Assembly (NCBI GenBank): GCA_023898385.1
Contig: CP060220.1
Location: 2,108,001-2,172,000, forward strand
Direction: 5' to 3'
Length of the DNA stretch: 64,000 nt
Origin: Pseudobdellovibrionaceae bacterium
Lineage (GTDB): Bacteria; Bdellovibrionota; Bdellovibrionia; Bdellovibrionales; UBA1609
Part shown: positions 1-8,628 of the stretch, in pieces
Numbering within the stretch: the stretch's first letter is position 1
Layout of the letters: each line of letters starts with the position of its first letter
Notes under the pieces: generated by a model
Told to the model about the DNA's origin: nothing
What the model saw: the letters and a program-made list of their open reading frames with translations, nothing else
Databases searched by the model: none
Translations under genes and position numbers: made by a program

Positions 1-303
1 CATATTAGCCGTAAGGGGGTCAAAATTCCCTGATTTGGCACCTCCGGAGTAACGGATGTAGACTTTCACAACTTTTACCGCCTCGACGATTTCCAAGTTG
101 AATACGGGAATTCGAAATCGGATTTCAAAAATTTGCCCCACCCTTAAGGTGGCCTCTGGCAGTTTAATCAAACAGCCACGCACAGCTAAATGGGGAATAG
201 ACACAGACTGAGGACCCTTATCGCCAATGAGCACAGCCTCGATGGGATATGGCGCCACCTTTTTCACAACAACATTAGATTTCTTTTTCTTGCCCCAAAT
301 CAT
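1..303 (-). CDS. PilZ-like protein, 3' end beyond window
   Basis: This is the first 101 codons of a protein that runs off the left edge of the window. It starts at ATG 303 with a lysine-rich N-terminus (MIWGKKKKS) and continues as beta-rich sequence. The segment around SIPHLAVRGCLIKL resembles the D/NxSxxG strand-turn of PilZ c-di-GMP-binding domains, but it is divergent and the usual upstream RxxxR arginines are not evident. The start overlaps the end of the receiver gene by 29 bp, so it is probably translationally coupled to the operon that descends from about 8.45 kb. A PilZ-like protein here could link c-di-GMP to the kinase/receiver pair; that is inference. The family call is moderate because only part of the protein is visible. 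Confidence 0.5.
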   Translation of the reverse strand, partial: MIWGKKKKSNVVVKKVAPYPIEAVLIGDKGPQSVSIPHLAVRGCLIKLPEATLRVGQIFEIRFRIPVFNLEIVEAVKVVKVYIRYSGGAKSGNFDPLTANM

Positions 304-652
304 TAACCAATTCCTCCGCCCGATCCATCACTTGAAAAATATCATCAAAAGGCTTCGAGATGAATAGATCGGCGCCAATAGACCTTGCCTTTTCCACATC
401 GTATTTTCCCGTGTAGGCTGAAATCAAAACCACTTTTCCGGTTTTTTTGTCGCCTAACTCTTTTAATACCTGTGGGCCATTCAGCCCAGGCATCAACACG
501 TCTAAAAACACCAAGTCTGGACTCTCGTTGATCCACTTCTCTAAGCCTGAAAGCCCCTCTTCAGCCAGCGACACTGTGTGCCCCCGCGATCGGGCCACCC
601 TTTCTAAAGTCAGCCTAACTAGCGGCTCATCATCAATTATAAGTACCTTCAT
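275..652 (-). CDS. CheY-like single-domain response regulator
   Basis: The 125-residue protein is one receiver (REC) domain with no output domain. The acidic pair DDEP lies at residues 7-10, the phospho-acceptor Asp at about 51 in LVFLDVLMPG, the switch Ser/Thr in LISAYTGK at about 77, and the conserved Lys in FISKPFDD at about 100. It lies 19 bp downstream of the large histidine kinase gene on the same strand, so that kinase is the likely phosphodonor. It overlaps the following PilZ-like gene. With no DNA-binding domain it would act by protein contact, as CheY or SpoIIR-type relay receivers do. Its place at the end of a glycosyltransferase operon next to fliD/fliS suggests a motility or envelope target, which is inference. 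Confidence 0.88.
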   Translation of the reverse strand: MKVLIIDDEPLVRLTLERVARSRGHTVSLAEEGLSGLEKWINESPDLVFLDVLMPGLNGPQVLKELGDKKTGKVVLISAYTGKYDVEKARSIGADLFISKPFDDIFQVMDRAEELVNDLGQEKEI

Positions 653-671
653 GCTTTATTAAGGATAGGGC

Positions 672-2723
672 TCAGCTTTTCAGGTGGTCAAGTGGAAGGC
701 GGACGTAAAAAACAGATCCCTTACCGAGTTCACTGGATACCCTGATTTGGCCACCAAACTTTTCTACCACACTGCGACTTATGGCAAGCCCCAGCCCCGT
801 TCCCTCACCTTCTTGCTTTGTCGTAAAAAACGAATCAAATATCCGATCTTTTATGTCGTCGGGAATGCCCTTTCCGGTATCACTGACAGCCAACTCCACC
901 CAGTCCCCTTCGGCATGCTTACCGACGATTGTTTTGACTCCGATGGTTCCCTGATCTCCCATAGCCTGGCACGCGTTGGTAACCAAATTAAACACCACCT
1001 GCTGCAGCATCTGAGGCTCAACTTGAATATCGTTGGCCTCATCGGTCAAAGTGACTTCAATATTGTATCCCCGCATTGCCGTTTTCAAAAGCGGCAGTGT
1101 CTTTCTTACAACATCGTTAAGAGAAACCCTTGTGCGAGCAGCACTTCCACTTTTTGAAAACTCCAACAGGTTTCGAATAATACCCTGGCAACGGGCTGCT
1201 GCAGTTTCCACTTCTTTAAGATCACCGTAAGCCACTCTGTCTTGATCCACTTGGGCCAAAAGAATTTGTGCCAAAGATCTGATGCCGGTTAATGGGTTGT
1301 TCAGTTCATGGGCAATGTTTCCTGCAAGATGGCCTATGGCTGCCATCTTTTCATTTTGTATCATCATGCTTTGCAGTGTTTGAGACTGTGTTATGTTTTC
1401 GTAGTAATTGACCACTGTTGTGGGGTGCCGCTCATGGTTTAAACGAATGGGATAAGAGTGCACTTCAAATATTTGGTCATGACGACGCACCTCAGAGGTT
1501 TGAGGCTGGTTGCTTTCAATCACATCTGACACCGGGCAGCCGTCACAGACTTCGTTGCTCTGATCAAATCCCTTATGGCATTTTGCTGGAGGCACTGGTT
1601 CTCCGAAGGCCTTATTTGAACGCAGTAAATTATAGTCCAGGTCCATAATGGCAACAGGGTCTTGGATACTGTCAAACGTTCGTTCCCAAGTAATGGAGGC
1701 CTGCTTTAACTCATACTCCAACATGATTCGGTCCAACGCCACGCTGAGTGGTTGCAATCTCTCGCCAATATAAGACACAAATTCATCTTGTTCCGATGGC
1801 GCTAGCGAGTGCTCAACATACAAAATAGCTGTCAACTTTGAGGCCCTGTCTGTCGATGTTTCATTGGGCTTGCGCCAGACAAGAGGCACTGAAACCACTT
1901 TTGCAAAAGGGCGGCTTAATTCGTTAGCCAACTTTTTCTTGGCCTCAATGTCATCAAGAACCAATCTTGACGTCTGAGGCACCTCAATACTTAAGTTCTT
2001 CTCGATGATCCGCATTCCCTGAAAATATAGACCACGAACTTGTTCCTTTGCATTAACATAGACCAATAGGGGCTCTTGCACATGGTGAAACTTTTTGATT
2101 TCTTTTCGAATTAACATCAAGATTTCTTCAGGCGCCACTAACTGCGAGAGCTCTTTTACAAATCGGTTAAGTGCTCTTAGCTGACTGACTGAACTCTCCA
2201 ATTCCTGTTTTGATCTTAAAACATGGCCTGTTCGGTCGGCCAATTGCTGCTCTAGTTGTTCAGTCATTGAAGCCAGATATTGATTTTGTTTTCTGGCTTC
2301 ACTTAGTATGTACCTCTTGTTCACTTTCCTTTCGAACTCGTTAAGAGCTTCTTCGGAAGTTTTGCGAAAAACTTCTTTATCCCATTGATTCAACAACACT
2401 CTAAAGACAGAGCCACTATTAATAACTGAAGCCAACCAATCTTTATCATCGGAACTCGGCAATAAGACCACAGGCGTTTCTGGGTACTTTTGCACAAAGG
2501 ACGCAAGCCACTTGCCATCACTTTCAGTTTGATGGGTTTCAAAATAAACCAGGGCCGGTTGTTCGGCGGGCACCACGAGCGAACCCTGCAAATCGTGGCC
2601 CATTTGATGTATGGGCCACTTCTCGCTGAATTCTTGTTCAAACGTGGAACTTAAATTTGATTGGCTACTTTCACTCACCCAAAGAACTGGCATTTCGAAC
2701 TTAAGGTGAATTTGCTCTTCCAT
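672..2723 (-). CDS. Sensor histidine kinase with GAF-like and PAS domains
   Basis: A soluble-looking kinase of 683 residues. Residues 1-125 resemble a degenerate receiver fold, followed by a coiled coil at about 130-190 and a GAF-like region at about 195-340. A PAS domain follows at about 345-440 with a cysteine cluster (CHKGFDQSNEVCDGCP). A HisKA dimerisation helix has the phospho-accepting His in GNIAHELNNPL, and a C-terminal ATPase shows the N box (LVTNACQAMGD), G1 (DTGKGIPDD) and G2 (GEGTGLGLAISRS). No membrane segment or signal peptide is visible, so it should sense a cytoplasmic cue; the Cys cluster in the PAS could bind metal or respond to redox, as in similar PAS variants. It precedes the single-domain receiver in the same operon. 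Confidence 0.9.
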   Translation of the reverse strand: MEEQIHLKFEMPVLWVSESSQSNLSSTFEQEFSEKWPIHQMGHDLQGSLVVPAEQPALVYFETHQTESDGKWLASFVQKYPETPVVLLPSSDDKDWLASVINSGSVFRVLLNQWDKEVFRKTSEEALNEFERKVNKRYILSEARKQNQYLASMTEQLEQQLADRTGHVLRSKQELESSVSQLRALNRFVKELSQLVAPEEILMLIRKEIKKFHHVQEPLLVYVNAKEQVRGLYFQGMRIIEKNLSIEVPQTSRLVLDDIEAKKKLANELSRPFAKVVSVPLVWRKPNETSTDRASKLTAILYVEHSLAPSEQDEFVSYIGERLQPLSVALDRIMLEYELKQASITWERTFDSIQDPVAIMDLDYNLLRSNKAFGEPVPPAKCHKGFDQSNEVCDGCPVSDVIESNQPQTSEVRRHDQIFEVHSYPIRLNHERHPTTVVNYYENITQSQTLQSMMIQNEKMAAIGHLAGNIAHELNNPLTGIRSLAQILLAQVDQDRVAYGDLKEVETAAARCQGIIRNLLEFSKSGSAARTRVSLNDVVRKTLPLLKTAMRGYNIEVTLTDEANDIQVEPQMLQQVVFNLVTNACQAMGDQGTIGVKTIVGKHAEGDWVELAVSDTGKGIPDDIKDRIFDSFFTTKQEGEGTGLGLAISRSVVEKFGGQIRVSSELGKGSVFYVRLPLDHLKS

Positions 2724-2777
2724 TAAGTGCTCTCTTGGCCTAGGGCATTTTTAAGGTCGCGCCCTGAACGCTGCCTG

Positions 2778-3398
2778 TTATTTCTGCTTTTGTTGATAGA
2801 TTATAGCACTCTTTTCACGAATAAATTCAAGCCATTTATCGAGGGCCTCAGTCAAATCATATTCCATGACGTCACTTGCTAATACATAGTCACCCACTTC
2901 GTAGGCTGCCATGAGGTGACTAATCGTATCGCCATACCCAGACACAGTGGTCTCCCACTCTTGGCTAAAGTTCTCATCTGTCTCTGGGCGCAAATGACTT
3001 TTTAACAGTGAAAAGGCCTCGGTTAACCATTGGCAGGCACTAATGGTATCGGCAAATAACCGCTGCGCCCCAGGAATGTCTTGACCTCGAAAGAGGTCGG
3101 CCGTGGTCAATGCCGTGTCTTTGATTTGAGGTATCCAGCTTATGATTGAGCCCACCGTTTCGGCCACCAGTTCTTCTGTGCGGCGGGAACAAATTTTTAT
3201 CGACTCAATTTCCTCCACGCGTGCGCCCGACAACCGTTGTTCATCGCTTTCCGACAGTAACATGTTATTGACATAGACCTCGCAGACCACCTCACCTTTT
3301 GTTGAAAGTCTCTGCTCTGCCGCAATGATCACGTCCTGCAGACTTTCACAGCCGGGAAAGGTTTCTCGCACTTCACTTTGCGTCCATGTGGTTTCCAT
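2778..3398 (-). CDS. Unknown helical protein of the GT9 operon
   Basis: A 206-residue protein that I do not recognise. The first 75 residues look like a small beta-rich or beta-grasp-like domain (GEVVCEVYVNNMLL). The rest is predicted helical and acidic, with no signal peptide, membrane segment or catalytic motif evident. The start overlaps the upstream GT9 gene by 26 bp, which implies translational coupling and a role alongside it. A partner, chaperone or regulator of the glycosyltransferase is plausible but unproven. The gap to the downstream histidine kinase is about 54 bp. Confidence 0.6.
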   Translation of the reverse strand: METTWTQSEVRETFPGCESLQDVIIAAEQRLSTKGEVVCEVYVNNMLLSESDEQRLSGARVEEIESIKICSRRTEELVAETVGSIISWIPQIKDTALTTADLFRGQDIPGAQRLFADTISACQWLTEAFSLLKSHLRPETDENFSQEWETTVSGYGDTISHLMAAYEVGDYVLASDVMEYDLTEALDKWLEFIREKSAIIYQQKQK

Positions 3399-4890
3399 GA
3401 TACTCCTCCTCTATCTGTTGGGCGCCGGGATTTGGCCCCAAATATAGCGATAATACCGATAGTAAATCATTAAAACATTTCTCTGTGGCTTTTATAACTT
3501 GATCGAAGCTTCCGGGACCAATACGTAACCGCTCCGTTTGAAACCAAGAAATAAGGGGCTGCAGCGATGGCACCATTTTTTCTATTCCCTGTAGAAGTAA
3601 ATCAAGTTGGGAAAACATCGACATCGCGGTTTGGCGAGTTTTTGGATTTTTCATATCGTTAATCTGTATGAGACCCACTTGCGCCACCTCGGCTAAACGA
3701 TATAGCCCTTCGGCCACAAGCTCGTTGTGAATCATTGGAAACTCTGCACCCAGATAGATCGCTTGTATGAGGTCCCACTGCAGCTGGGCTTCCTCCACAG
3801 CCTCACCCTGTGCCTGGTAAGAAACAATGCCGCCTGGCGCTCGACAATAAACAGGCATTCCTGAAGTCGTGTTATTCAAAAGGGCCATCAATTCTCGAAC
3901 AACGGCATCTGGGCTAACATCCTCGTTGTTTTGCGAATATATAACACGGCTGTTCAATGATCGCGGACCGGTTTCCCAAAAATTCACTGATGAAAACGAC
4001 AGGTTGAGACAGGGTACACCTTCGAGACTCGCCACGTGCATCATCATGCTGTCGCCGCCAACCACCGCCTCAGCTCCCCTAACCACGGCAAAAAGATCTT
4101 CAAAATCTGTTTTGCCGATGCCGTTGACCACTTGAGCATGAGAAAGTCCATCTAAAATAGCCTCTCCTAACGGCTCTTCGTTCTCTGACCCGAGGATTAC
4201 GATAGCGCCCTTGTATTGTGAGAGTAAGTGCCGCACCACTTGACGCCACTTAAAAGGGTCAAGCGTTTTATGGATTTGACTCGCACCGGGATGAAGCACC
4301 ACATAAGGGGTTTTACCCAACTCTCCTGCGATAGATAATTCTTTAAAAGCGGAGTCTTTGCTCAATTTAGATTTAAAGACAAAATCAGACTCGACCAACT
4401 CTACGCCACTGACAGCAGCGAAAATATCAGTGAGGTGCAGTCGGTTGAACTTATCAACTCCCACTTGGGCGTAAAAGTAGGCACTCGTATCATCGGGAAT
4501 TGCCAAGAAGCCATCTGAATGGCGCGTGTAGCCGCACACCTTTGTATTCTTATGGGCTATGGCAGAGACGAGATAGCTCGACAGCGGAGAGAAAGACAAA
4601 TTTATAATTTGGTCGTATTGGCAATCAGCCAATCCGTCTGTGAAACTTTCAACAGCATCCAAAGCTTTCGACAGCGCCTGGGCGTCGTTGACTATAGGTT
4701 CAAGAATTTCTCTAGAGTCAAATTCAATGAGGTTATCTACTGCGGCCAGATTCTTCACAATCGGCGCATATCGGCCCCTTGCCAACAGATCAATCGTTGC
4801 CGATGGGTAAACTCGCCTTAATGCATTGAGTGTAGGTACTGTCTGAAGGAGATCACCGTACCTGGCGAGCTGCAGAACGAGTATTTTCAT
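3373..4890 (-). CDS. Glycosyltransferase family 9 (heptosyltransferase-like)
   Basis: A 505-residue protein. Residues 1-350 form a GT-B glycosyltransferase of family 9, whose members move ADP-heptose or related sugars. The N-terminal signature is MKILVLQLARYGDLLQTVPT, the second-lobe motif is VVLHPGASQIHKT at about 198, and the donor-site motif is VVGGDSMMMHVASLEGVP at about 277, close to the family DxGxxH pattern. A helical C-terminal extension of about 150 residues is not part of ordinary LPS heptosyltransferases. It overlaps both the small coiled-coil gene upstream and the unknown helical gene downstream. Together with a second GT9, a Maf-like protein and a TPR protein next to fliD/fliS, this points to protein (flagellin) rather than core-LPS glycosylation; that part is inference. 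Confidence 0.82.
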   Translation of the reverse strand: MKILVLQLARYGDLLQTVPTLNALRRVYPSATIDLLARGRYAPIVKNLAAVDNLIEFDSREILEPIVNDAQALSKALDAVESFTDGLADCQYDQIINLSFSPLSSYLVSAIAHKNTKVCGYTRHSDGFLAIPDDTSAYFYAQVGVDKFNRLHLTDIFAAVSGVELVESDFVFKSKLSKDSAFKELSIAGELGKTPYVVLHPGASQIHKTLDPFKWRQVVRHLLSQYKGAIVILGSENEEPLGEAILDGLSHAQVVNGIGKTDFEDLFAVVRGAEAVVGGDSMMMHVASLEGVPCLNLSFSSVNFWETGPRSLNSRVIYSQNNEDVSPDAVVRELMALLNNTTSGMPVYCRAPGGIVSYQAQGEAVEEAQLQWDLIQAIYLGAEFPMIHNELVAEGLYRLAEVAQVGLIQINDMKNPKTRQTAMSMFSQLDLLLQGIEKMVPSLQPLISWFQTERLRIGPGSFDQVIKATEKCFNDLLSVLSLYLGPNPGAQQIEEEYHGNHMDAK

Positions 4891-5038
4891 TTGCTAGTTG
4901 CTCCTTGATGAGCTCAGTTAAAATCCTTAACCGCTCAACCTCACGAGTATACCCTCTGGACTTCACTATGCTCTCTGAAGTTTTCTCTAATTTTTGTAAA
5001 GTGCCCTGCAAATAGGACTCTAAATTCGCTTGGTTCAT
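4853..5038 (-). CDS. Small coiled-coil protein between two GT9 genes
   Basis: A 61-residue helical protein (MNQANLESYLQGTLQKLEKT...) without signal peptide or membrane segment. Its start overlaps the end of the upstream GT9 gene by 4 bp (ATGA type), and its end overlaps the start of the downstream GT9 gene by 38 bp. Such double overlap within a compact operon makes it a real gene rather than a chance frame. No family is recognised. A scaffold or chaperone for the two glycosyltransferases is possible. Confidence 0.6.
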   Translation of the reverse strand: MNQANLESYLQGTLQKLEKTSESIVKSRGYTREVERLRILTELIKEQLANENTRSAARQVR

Positions 5039-6693
5039 CTTGCCTCCACATCGTCCATGCGAACCGAACGCAACAGTTTTAATTTTATTTTATTTTGCTC
5101 ATAGGCCTGCTCAATGATCGTCTGCAATCGGCGTATCATTGAAAAATCAGTGTGATTTTTGGTCTCAGCCAATTGCAAACTTTCTTTCACTAAAAAACCG
5201 AAGCTGGAATCCTGCAACCATGGCATCGCCAGCGCCATATCCCCGTACTCTTTGATAAACGGCAGGAGGTCACCATTTTCGGTTCGTAATTTTTGACTAA
5301 AGTTCATTTGTAGCTTCAGCAAATCCTCATCTTGCGCCATCAACCTAGACTCTAGACTCCGCGCCTTCTCCTGAAACTCATCCGCCGTTAAGGCTACGGC
5401 GGCTTCTTGAAAAAACAGCCCCAACTCCGAACCCACACTTCCAAATGGAAACAAATTGATTTTGTTGGTTCGCGACAGTAGAAATTTCCAGCTCACACTT
5501 TCAAGGGCCTGTTCCACAGCGCTTTGACTATCTGCAAGATTTACTGCGCTCCATATGCCGCCCAGTTTGAAAGTTCTAAACACGTCAATTTCATCAGCAA
5601 ACTCGCTAGCAATAGCCCGTATGCCCTCCCAATTGTTCATCAAAAGTTGTGTCACCACGGGGGCCACTATCTCAGGCACGAGGTTTTTGGCACACATGTG
5701 CTCTGTAAACTGGCAGGGATTTCTGTGCGGACAAGGAAGGCAGGACACCTTGGGCTGAAGTATCACTGCATTTTTTTTGTAGGCACCTGTTTTGTAAAGA
5801 TGACTGCTGCCTAAACTCAGCTCGATGACCTTTGCATCACTGCCTGCGGCCATATGTTTCAAACAAGTATCACCGACAATGATCCCCTTGGCTCGCTTTA
5901 TTAGGCTAAAAGCGCCTTCAAAACTGCAAAGAGCCGTATGCAGAGTTACACCCTGGTTCGCACATCGACTTTGAAAATCAAGCAGCGAATCTTTTTCAAA
6001 TGGGGCGCCACTGGCTACAAATTCAATTTTTGGATCGAGCCGGTGGATGAGCGCAAGAGTATCGACAAAAAATTCTACGCCCCAATTTTTTTTGTCATCA
6101 CTCGTAAAGGGCTGCACCAAGATAAATGGCCTATCGAGAAACTCTAATTCGTTAATCTCAGCTCGGCCTTTTTCTGTTTCTGACAACGTCACTGGCTCTG
6201 GCGATTCATCAAGAGCTGACCCAAAATAAAATATATCGCTATAGTTAAGGGGTCGGCCCTCTCCCGCGGCCACAAAATCGTTTATATACCGAAACCAAGG
6301 AGAGCCAAAATTAACCTGGCCTCGCTGATCAAAAGACATGCCTATTTTTACATCGCCACTAACAAGACCAAGAAGCCACGCGCTAAATCGCGTTTGTGTG
6401 TAGTTAATAATTAACTCATACTTCTCGCCGTTGAGATTATCTACGATGTTCTTGACGTCATCGTATGGACGCAATAACGGGGCGCTGGCGCTTATCAGAT
6501 CATCCTGAATCTGCTTTCTATCGATGTAGTGGGCGACATCAACCATTGGCAGAATTGGCAGGATCCCCTGATTTTGCTTGTGGGTAAGAAGATGAATTTC
6601 AGCTCCGGGGTATCGCTTTTTTAAGCCCTGCAAAGCCGGTGTCGTCATAACTAAATCGCCTGCCCTTAAAAGGGATATAGCCAAAATTTTCAC
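5035..6693 (-). CDS. Glycosyltransferase family 9 with cysteine cluster
   Basis: A 552-residue paralogue-like partner of the other GT9. The N-terminal motif is MKILAISLLRAGDLVMTTPA, the second-lobe motif is FILVQPFTSDDKKNWG at about 192, and the donor-site-like motif is GIIVGDTCLKHMAAGSDAK at about 270. Just after it comes CLPCPHRNPC plus a further Cys, a cluster reminiscent of the metal-bound cysteines of protein (autotransporter-type) heptosyltransferases. The last 200 residues are helical with no recognised domain. It overlaps the Maf-like gene upstream and the small coiled-coil gene downstream by 4 bp each. Substrate and sugar are not shown by sequence; an ADP-heptose donor is the family expectation, and rfaE2 for ADP-heptose synthesis lies at 25.3 kb. 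Confidence 0.8.
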   Translation of the reverse strand: MKILAISLLRAGDLVMTTPALQGLKKRYPGAEIHLLTHKQNQGILPILPMVDVAHYIDRKQIQDDLISASAPLLRPYDDVKNIVDNLNGEKYELIINYTQTRFSAWLLGLVSGDVKIGMSFDQRGQVNFGSPWFRYINDFVAAGEGRPLNYSDIFYFGSALDESPEPVTLSETEKGRAEINELEFLDRPFILVQPFTSDDKKNWGVEFFVDTLALIHRLDPKIEFVASGAPFEKDSLLDFQSRCANQGVTLHTALCSFEGAFSLIKRAKGIIVGDTCLKHMAAGSDAKVIELSLGSSHLYKTGAYKKNAVILQPKVSCLPCPHRNPCQFTEHMCAKNLVPEIVAPVVTQLLMNNWEGIRAIASEFADEIDVFRTFKLGGIWSAVNLADSQSAVEQALESVSWKFLLSRTNKINLFPFGSVGSELGLFFQEAAVALTADEFQEKARSLESRLMAQDEDLLKLQMNFSQKLRTENGDLLPFIKEYGDMALAMPWLQDSSFGFLVKESLQLAETKNHTDFSMIRRLQTIIEQAYEQNKIKLKLLRSVRMDDVEAR

Positions 6694-7328
6694 ACCAACA
6701 ACTCCCGTAGTGCTTTGACAATCATCTGGGGGTGATTCAACTCGACCTCTGGCCGTTGCTCAACTAAAGTTACCAAATCTTTAATTGAAACGTATTTCCC
6801 CTCGATTGCTGGAACCAGATCGCCTTCTTTGCAGCCTACCATTTGTTTAATATCTGAGCGAACTTCATGTGCAAATTGAACGCCCTCGACTGAACGAACC
6901 AGCAAAAAGTCCAGGAAGGTTTCATAAAGTTCTGGGGCAAACTGAACACTGGCCTGATGCACCAATACAGCGTAGGTGGATTTGAATATTGGTTTTAACT
7001 TTCGACTTTTTCGTAGCTCACCTAGCGAAGTGGCACAGATAAATTCTATCCCCGTTAACTCGATGGAATGTTCGGCTAGACAAAAATCTATAAATTTCAT
7101 TTGTTGGTCAATTGCGACTATTTCTTTTCCTGGGTAGCTCTTTCTAAGCTCAGACAAATGATAGCCACAACCCGCACCCAAAACGATGACGGCTTTAGCT
7201 CTTTGCAACTCGCGACTTTGGGCTTCGACCCATTTCTGACTTTCCTTGCGAGGATCAACTGTTGAACATAAATGCTTACCGTCAAGGGATAAGATCGGCA
7301 ATCCGCTTCGAGACAAAGACCTATTCAC
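6690..7328 (-). CDS. Maf/motility-accessory-factor-like Rossmann protein
   Basis: A 212-residue protein with a Rossmann-type nucleotide-binding pattern, KAVIVLGAGCGYHLSELRK at about residues 45-63, followed by IVAIDQQMKFIDFCL. This GxGxGYHLxEL pattern is very like the N-terminal part of Maf flagellin glycosylation proteins, and is also compatible with a SAM-methyltransferase fold. The large C-terminal glycosyltransferase domain of true Maf proteins is absent. It overlaps the TPR gene by 8 bp and the GT9 gene by 4 bp, inside a run of overlapping genes next to fliD/fliS. The Maf link is a resemblance seen by eye, so a plain methyltransferase remains possible. Confidence 0.55.
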   Translation of the reverse strand: MNRSLSRSGLPILSLDGKHLCSTVDPRKESQKWVEAQSRELQRAKAVIVLGAGCGYHLSELRKSYPGKEIVAIDQQMKFIDFCLAEHSIELTGIEFICATSLGELRKSRKLKPIFKSTYAVLVHQASVQFAPELYETFLDFLLVRSVEGVQFAHEVRSDIKQMVGCKEGDLVPAIEGKYVSIKDLVTLVEQRPEVELNHPQMIVKALRELLV

Positions 7329-8451
7329 CCGCTTTCACCTGCTGTTGCTGGCGAAGGGCACCTTCGATAGCCTCAAAAAAAGCCTGTCCACCTTCAATAT
7401 GCGGATCAATCTCAAGAACCCTTGTCATTTCTAACAAAGCGGCACTGTACCTCTCACCAAAAGTTAGAAGTTTTGCCAACCAAAAAGCCATCTCCGTGTC
7501 TTGATCGTTTTCAATCAAATAACTTTGTATTCTTTCAATCGCAGAATCTATGCGCCCACTTTTGAAGGCCGCTTCTATGAGCATTCTAAGTGCTGTAGAG
7601 TTGTTGGGGTCCAAATCCAATGCCTTTTCAAGATTTCCCCAAGATAGCTCTATGTCACCATATTCACGGTGGATTAGCGCTAGGCCCACCCATGCTCTTG
7701 AATTTTGCGAATTCACTTCCACAGCAGCGCGAAAGCGGGCCAAGGCTTTGTCTAAATTATTTCTTTGAATTTCAAGAGTGCCGTAATTGACCAAAAGCGC
7801 GTCGGAATCAGGATTTATCGTGTAGGCCTTGTTGTAGTTTTCTTCGGCCCCCTCGAAATCCCCCTTCCTTACAAGAATATTCCCGACGTTCTTAAATACA
7901 TCAAATAATACAGGTGTATCTTGTTTCAAATTATCGAGTCCCAATTGATAGAACCGCAACGCCTCGTCATATTCTTCAAGTTCGTAGAGAAGGTCAGCCA
8001 ATGCCACAATATTCTCTGATGAGGGATGCCTCTGAATCAGGGCCTCATAACACTTAAGAGAAAGATCCATGTCACCTACGCCAATACTGGACTCAGCCAT
8101 CCCGCGAAGAGCTACGGCGTTGTTTGGATCCCCATGCAATACCCGTCGAAGCAGGTTTTGCGCTAGATGATATTCTTGATTGCGCAATAGCAAACCGGCG
8201 TTGGCCAACAGCTCTGCATACCGTTTGGGCTCTGGATTTGCAGGCGCAGGGGTTCGAACAGGAGCGTGATAACTCTCTGTTAAGTCGTGATCAAACGCCT
8301 CAACTGCTTGCTGGCGCCATTCTTGTGGCAATGGGCCTACCGAAGAATGATCCACTCTGAATTGGTCTTGCCGCCTGTGGCTTTCTTCTAGGTTTTCGTT
8401 CGAACGATCTATGCTAAAAAAATTTGTGGGTTCTGACTCAGGTCTAGACAT
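7321..8451 (-). CDS. TPR repeat protein, head of glycosylation operon
   Basis: A 376-residue cytoplasmic protein. After a polar, probably disordered stretch of about 75 residues it carries at least seven tetratricopeptide repeats between residues 80 and 350, for example AVALRGMAESSIGVGDMDLS and RAWVGLALIHREYGDIELSW. TPR arrays serve as protein-docking scaffolds and are common beside flagellin- or protein-modifying glycosyltransferases. It is the first gene of the minus-strand run that continues through the Maf-like protein, the two GT9 enzymes, the kinase and the receiver. The start ATG follows an AAGGAAGGGG ribosome binding site. Confidence 0.8.
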   Translation of the reverse strand: MSRPESEPTNFFSIDRSNENLEESHRRQDQFRVDHSSVGPLPQEWRQQAVEAFDHDLTESYHAPVRTPAPANPEPKRYAELLANAGLLLRNQEYHLAQNLLRRVLHGDPNNAVALRGMAESSIGVGDMDLSLKCYEALIQRHPSSENIVALADLLYELEEYDEALRFYQLGLDNLKQDTPVLFDVFKNVGNILVRKGDFEGAEENYNKAYTINPDSDALLVNYGTLEIQRNNLDKALARFRAAVEVNSQNSRAWVGLALIHREYGDIELSWGNLEKALDLDPNNSTALRMLIEAAFKSGRIDSAIERIQSYLIENDQDTEMAFWLAKLLTFGERYSAALLEMTRVLEIDPHIEGGQAFFEAIEGALRQQQQVKAGE

Positions 8452-8523
8452 AGTCCCCTTCCTTGTTGATCACCTCTTACTAGAGCAACCATGATGCCAA
8501 CGAGAAAAACAATGTGAGCGATG

Positions 8524-8550
8524 TCATCGATAAAATCGACAGGGGTTTGA
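8524..8550 (-). promoter_or_regulatory. Possible sigma28-type promoter for the TPR/GT9 operon
   Basis: On the minus strand TCAAACCC, an 11-base spacer and ATCGATGA lie about 75 bases upstream of the TPR gene. The -10 half closely matches that of the second flagellin (GTCGATGA) and the spacing is the same, but the -35 half departs from TAAAGTTT. Treated as a weak candidate. Confidence 0.3.
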
Positions 8551-8553
8551 CTG

Positions 8554-8572
8554 GACGCCCTGAGCGGGCGTC
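8554..8572 (-). terminator. GC-rich hairpin after the FliT-like gene
   Basis: A 7-bp perfect stem GACGCCC/GGGCGTC with a 5-base loop lies about 57 bp downstream of the stop of the FliT-like gene. No long T tract follows on the minus strand, so it may be a weak terminator or a 3'-end stabilising hairpin. Confidence 0.4.
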
Positions 8573-8628
8573 ATTTAATTGTCCGGATATAGGGCTAGAT
8601 TTATTGGGGGCAGGCGCAGGGGCGGTGA

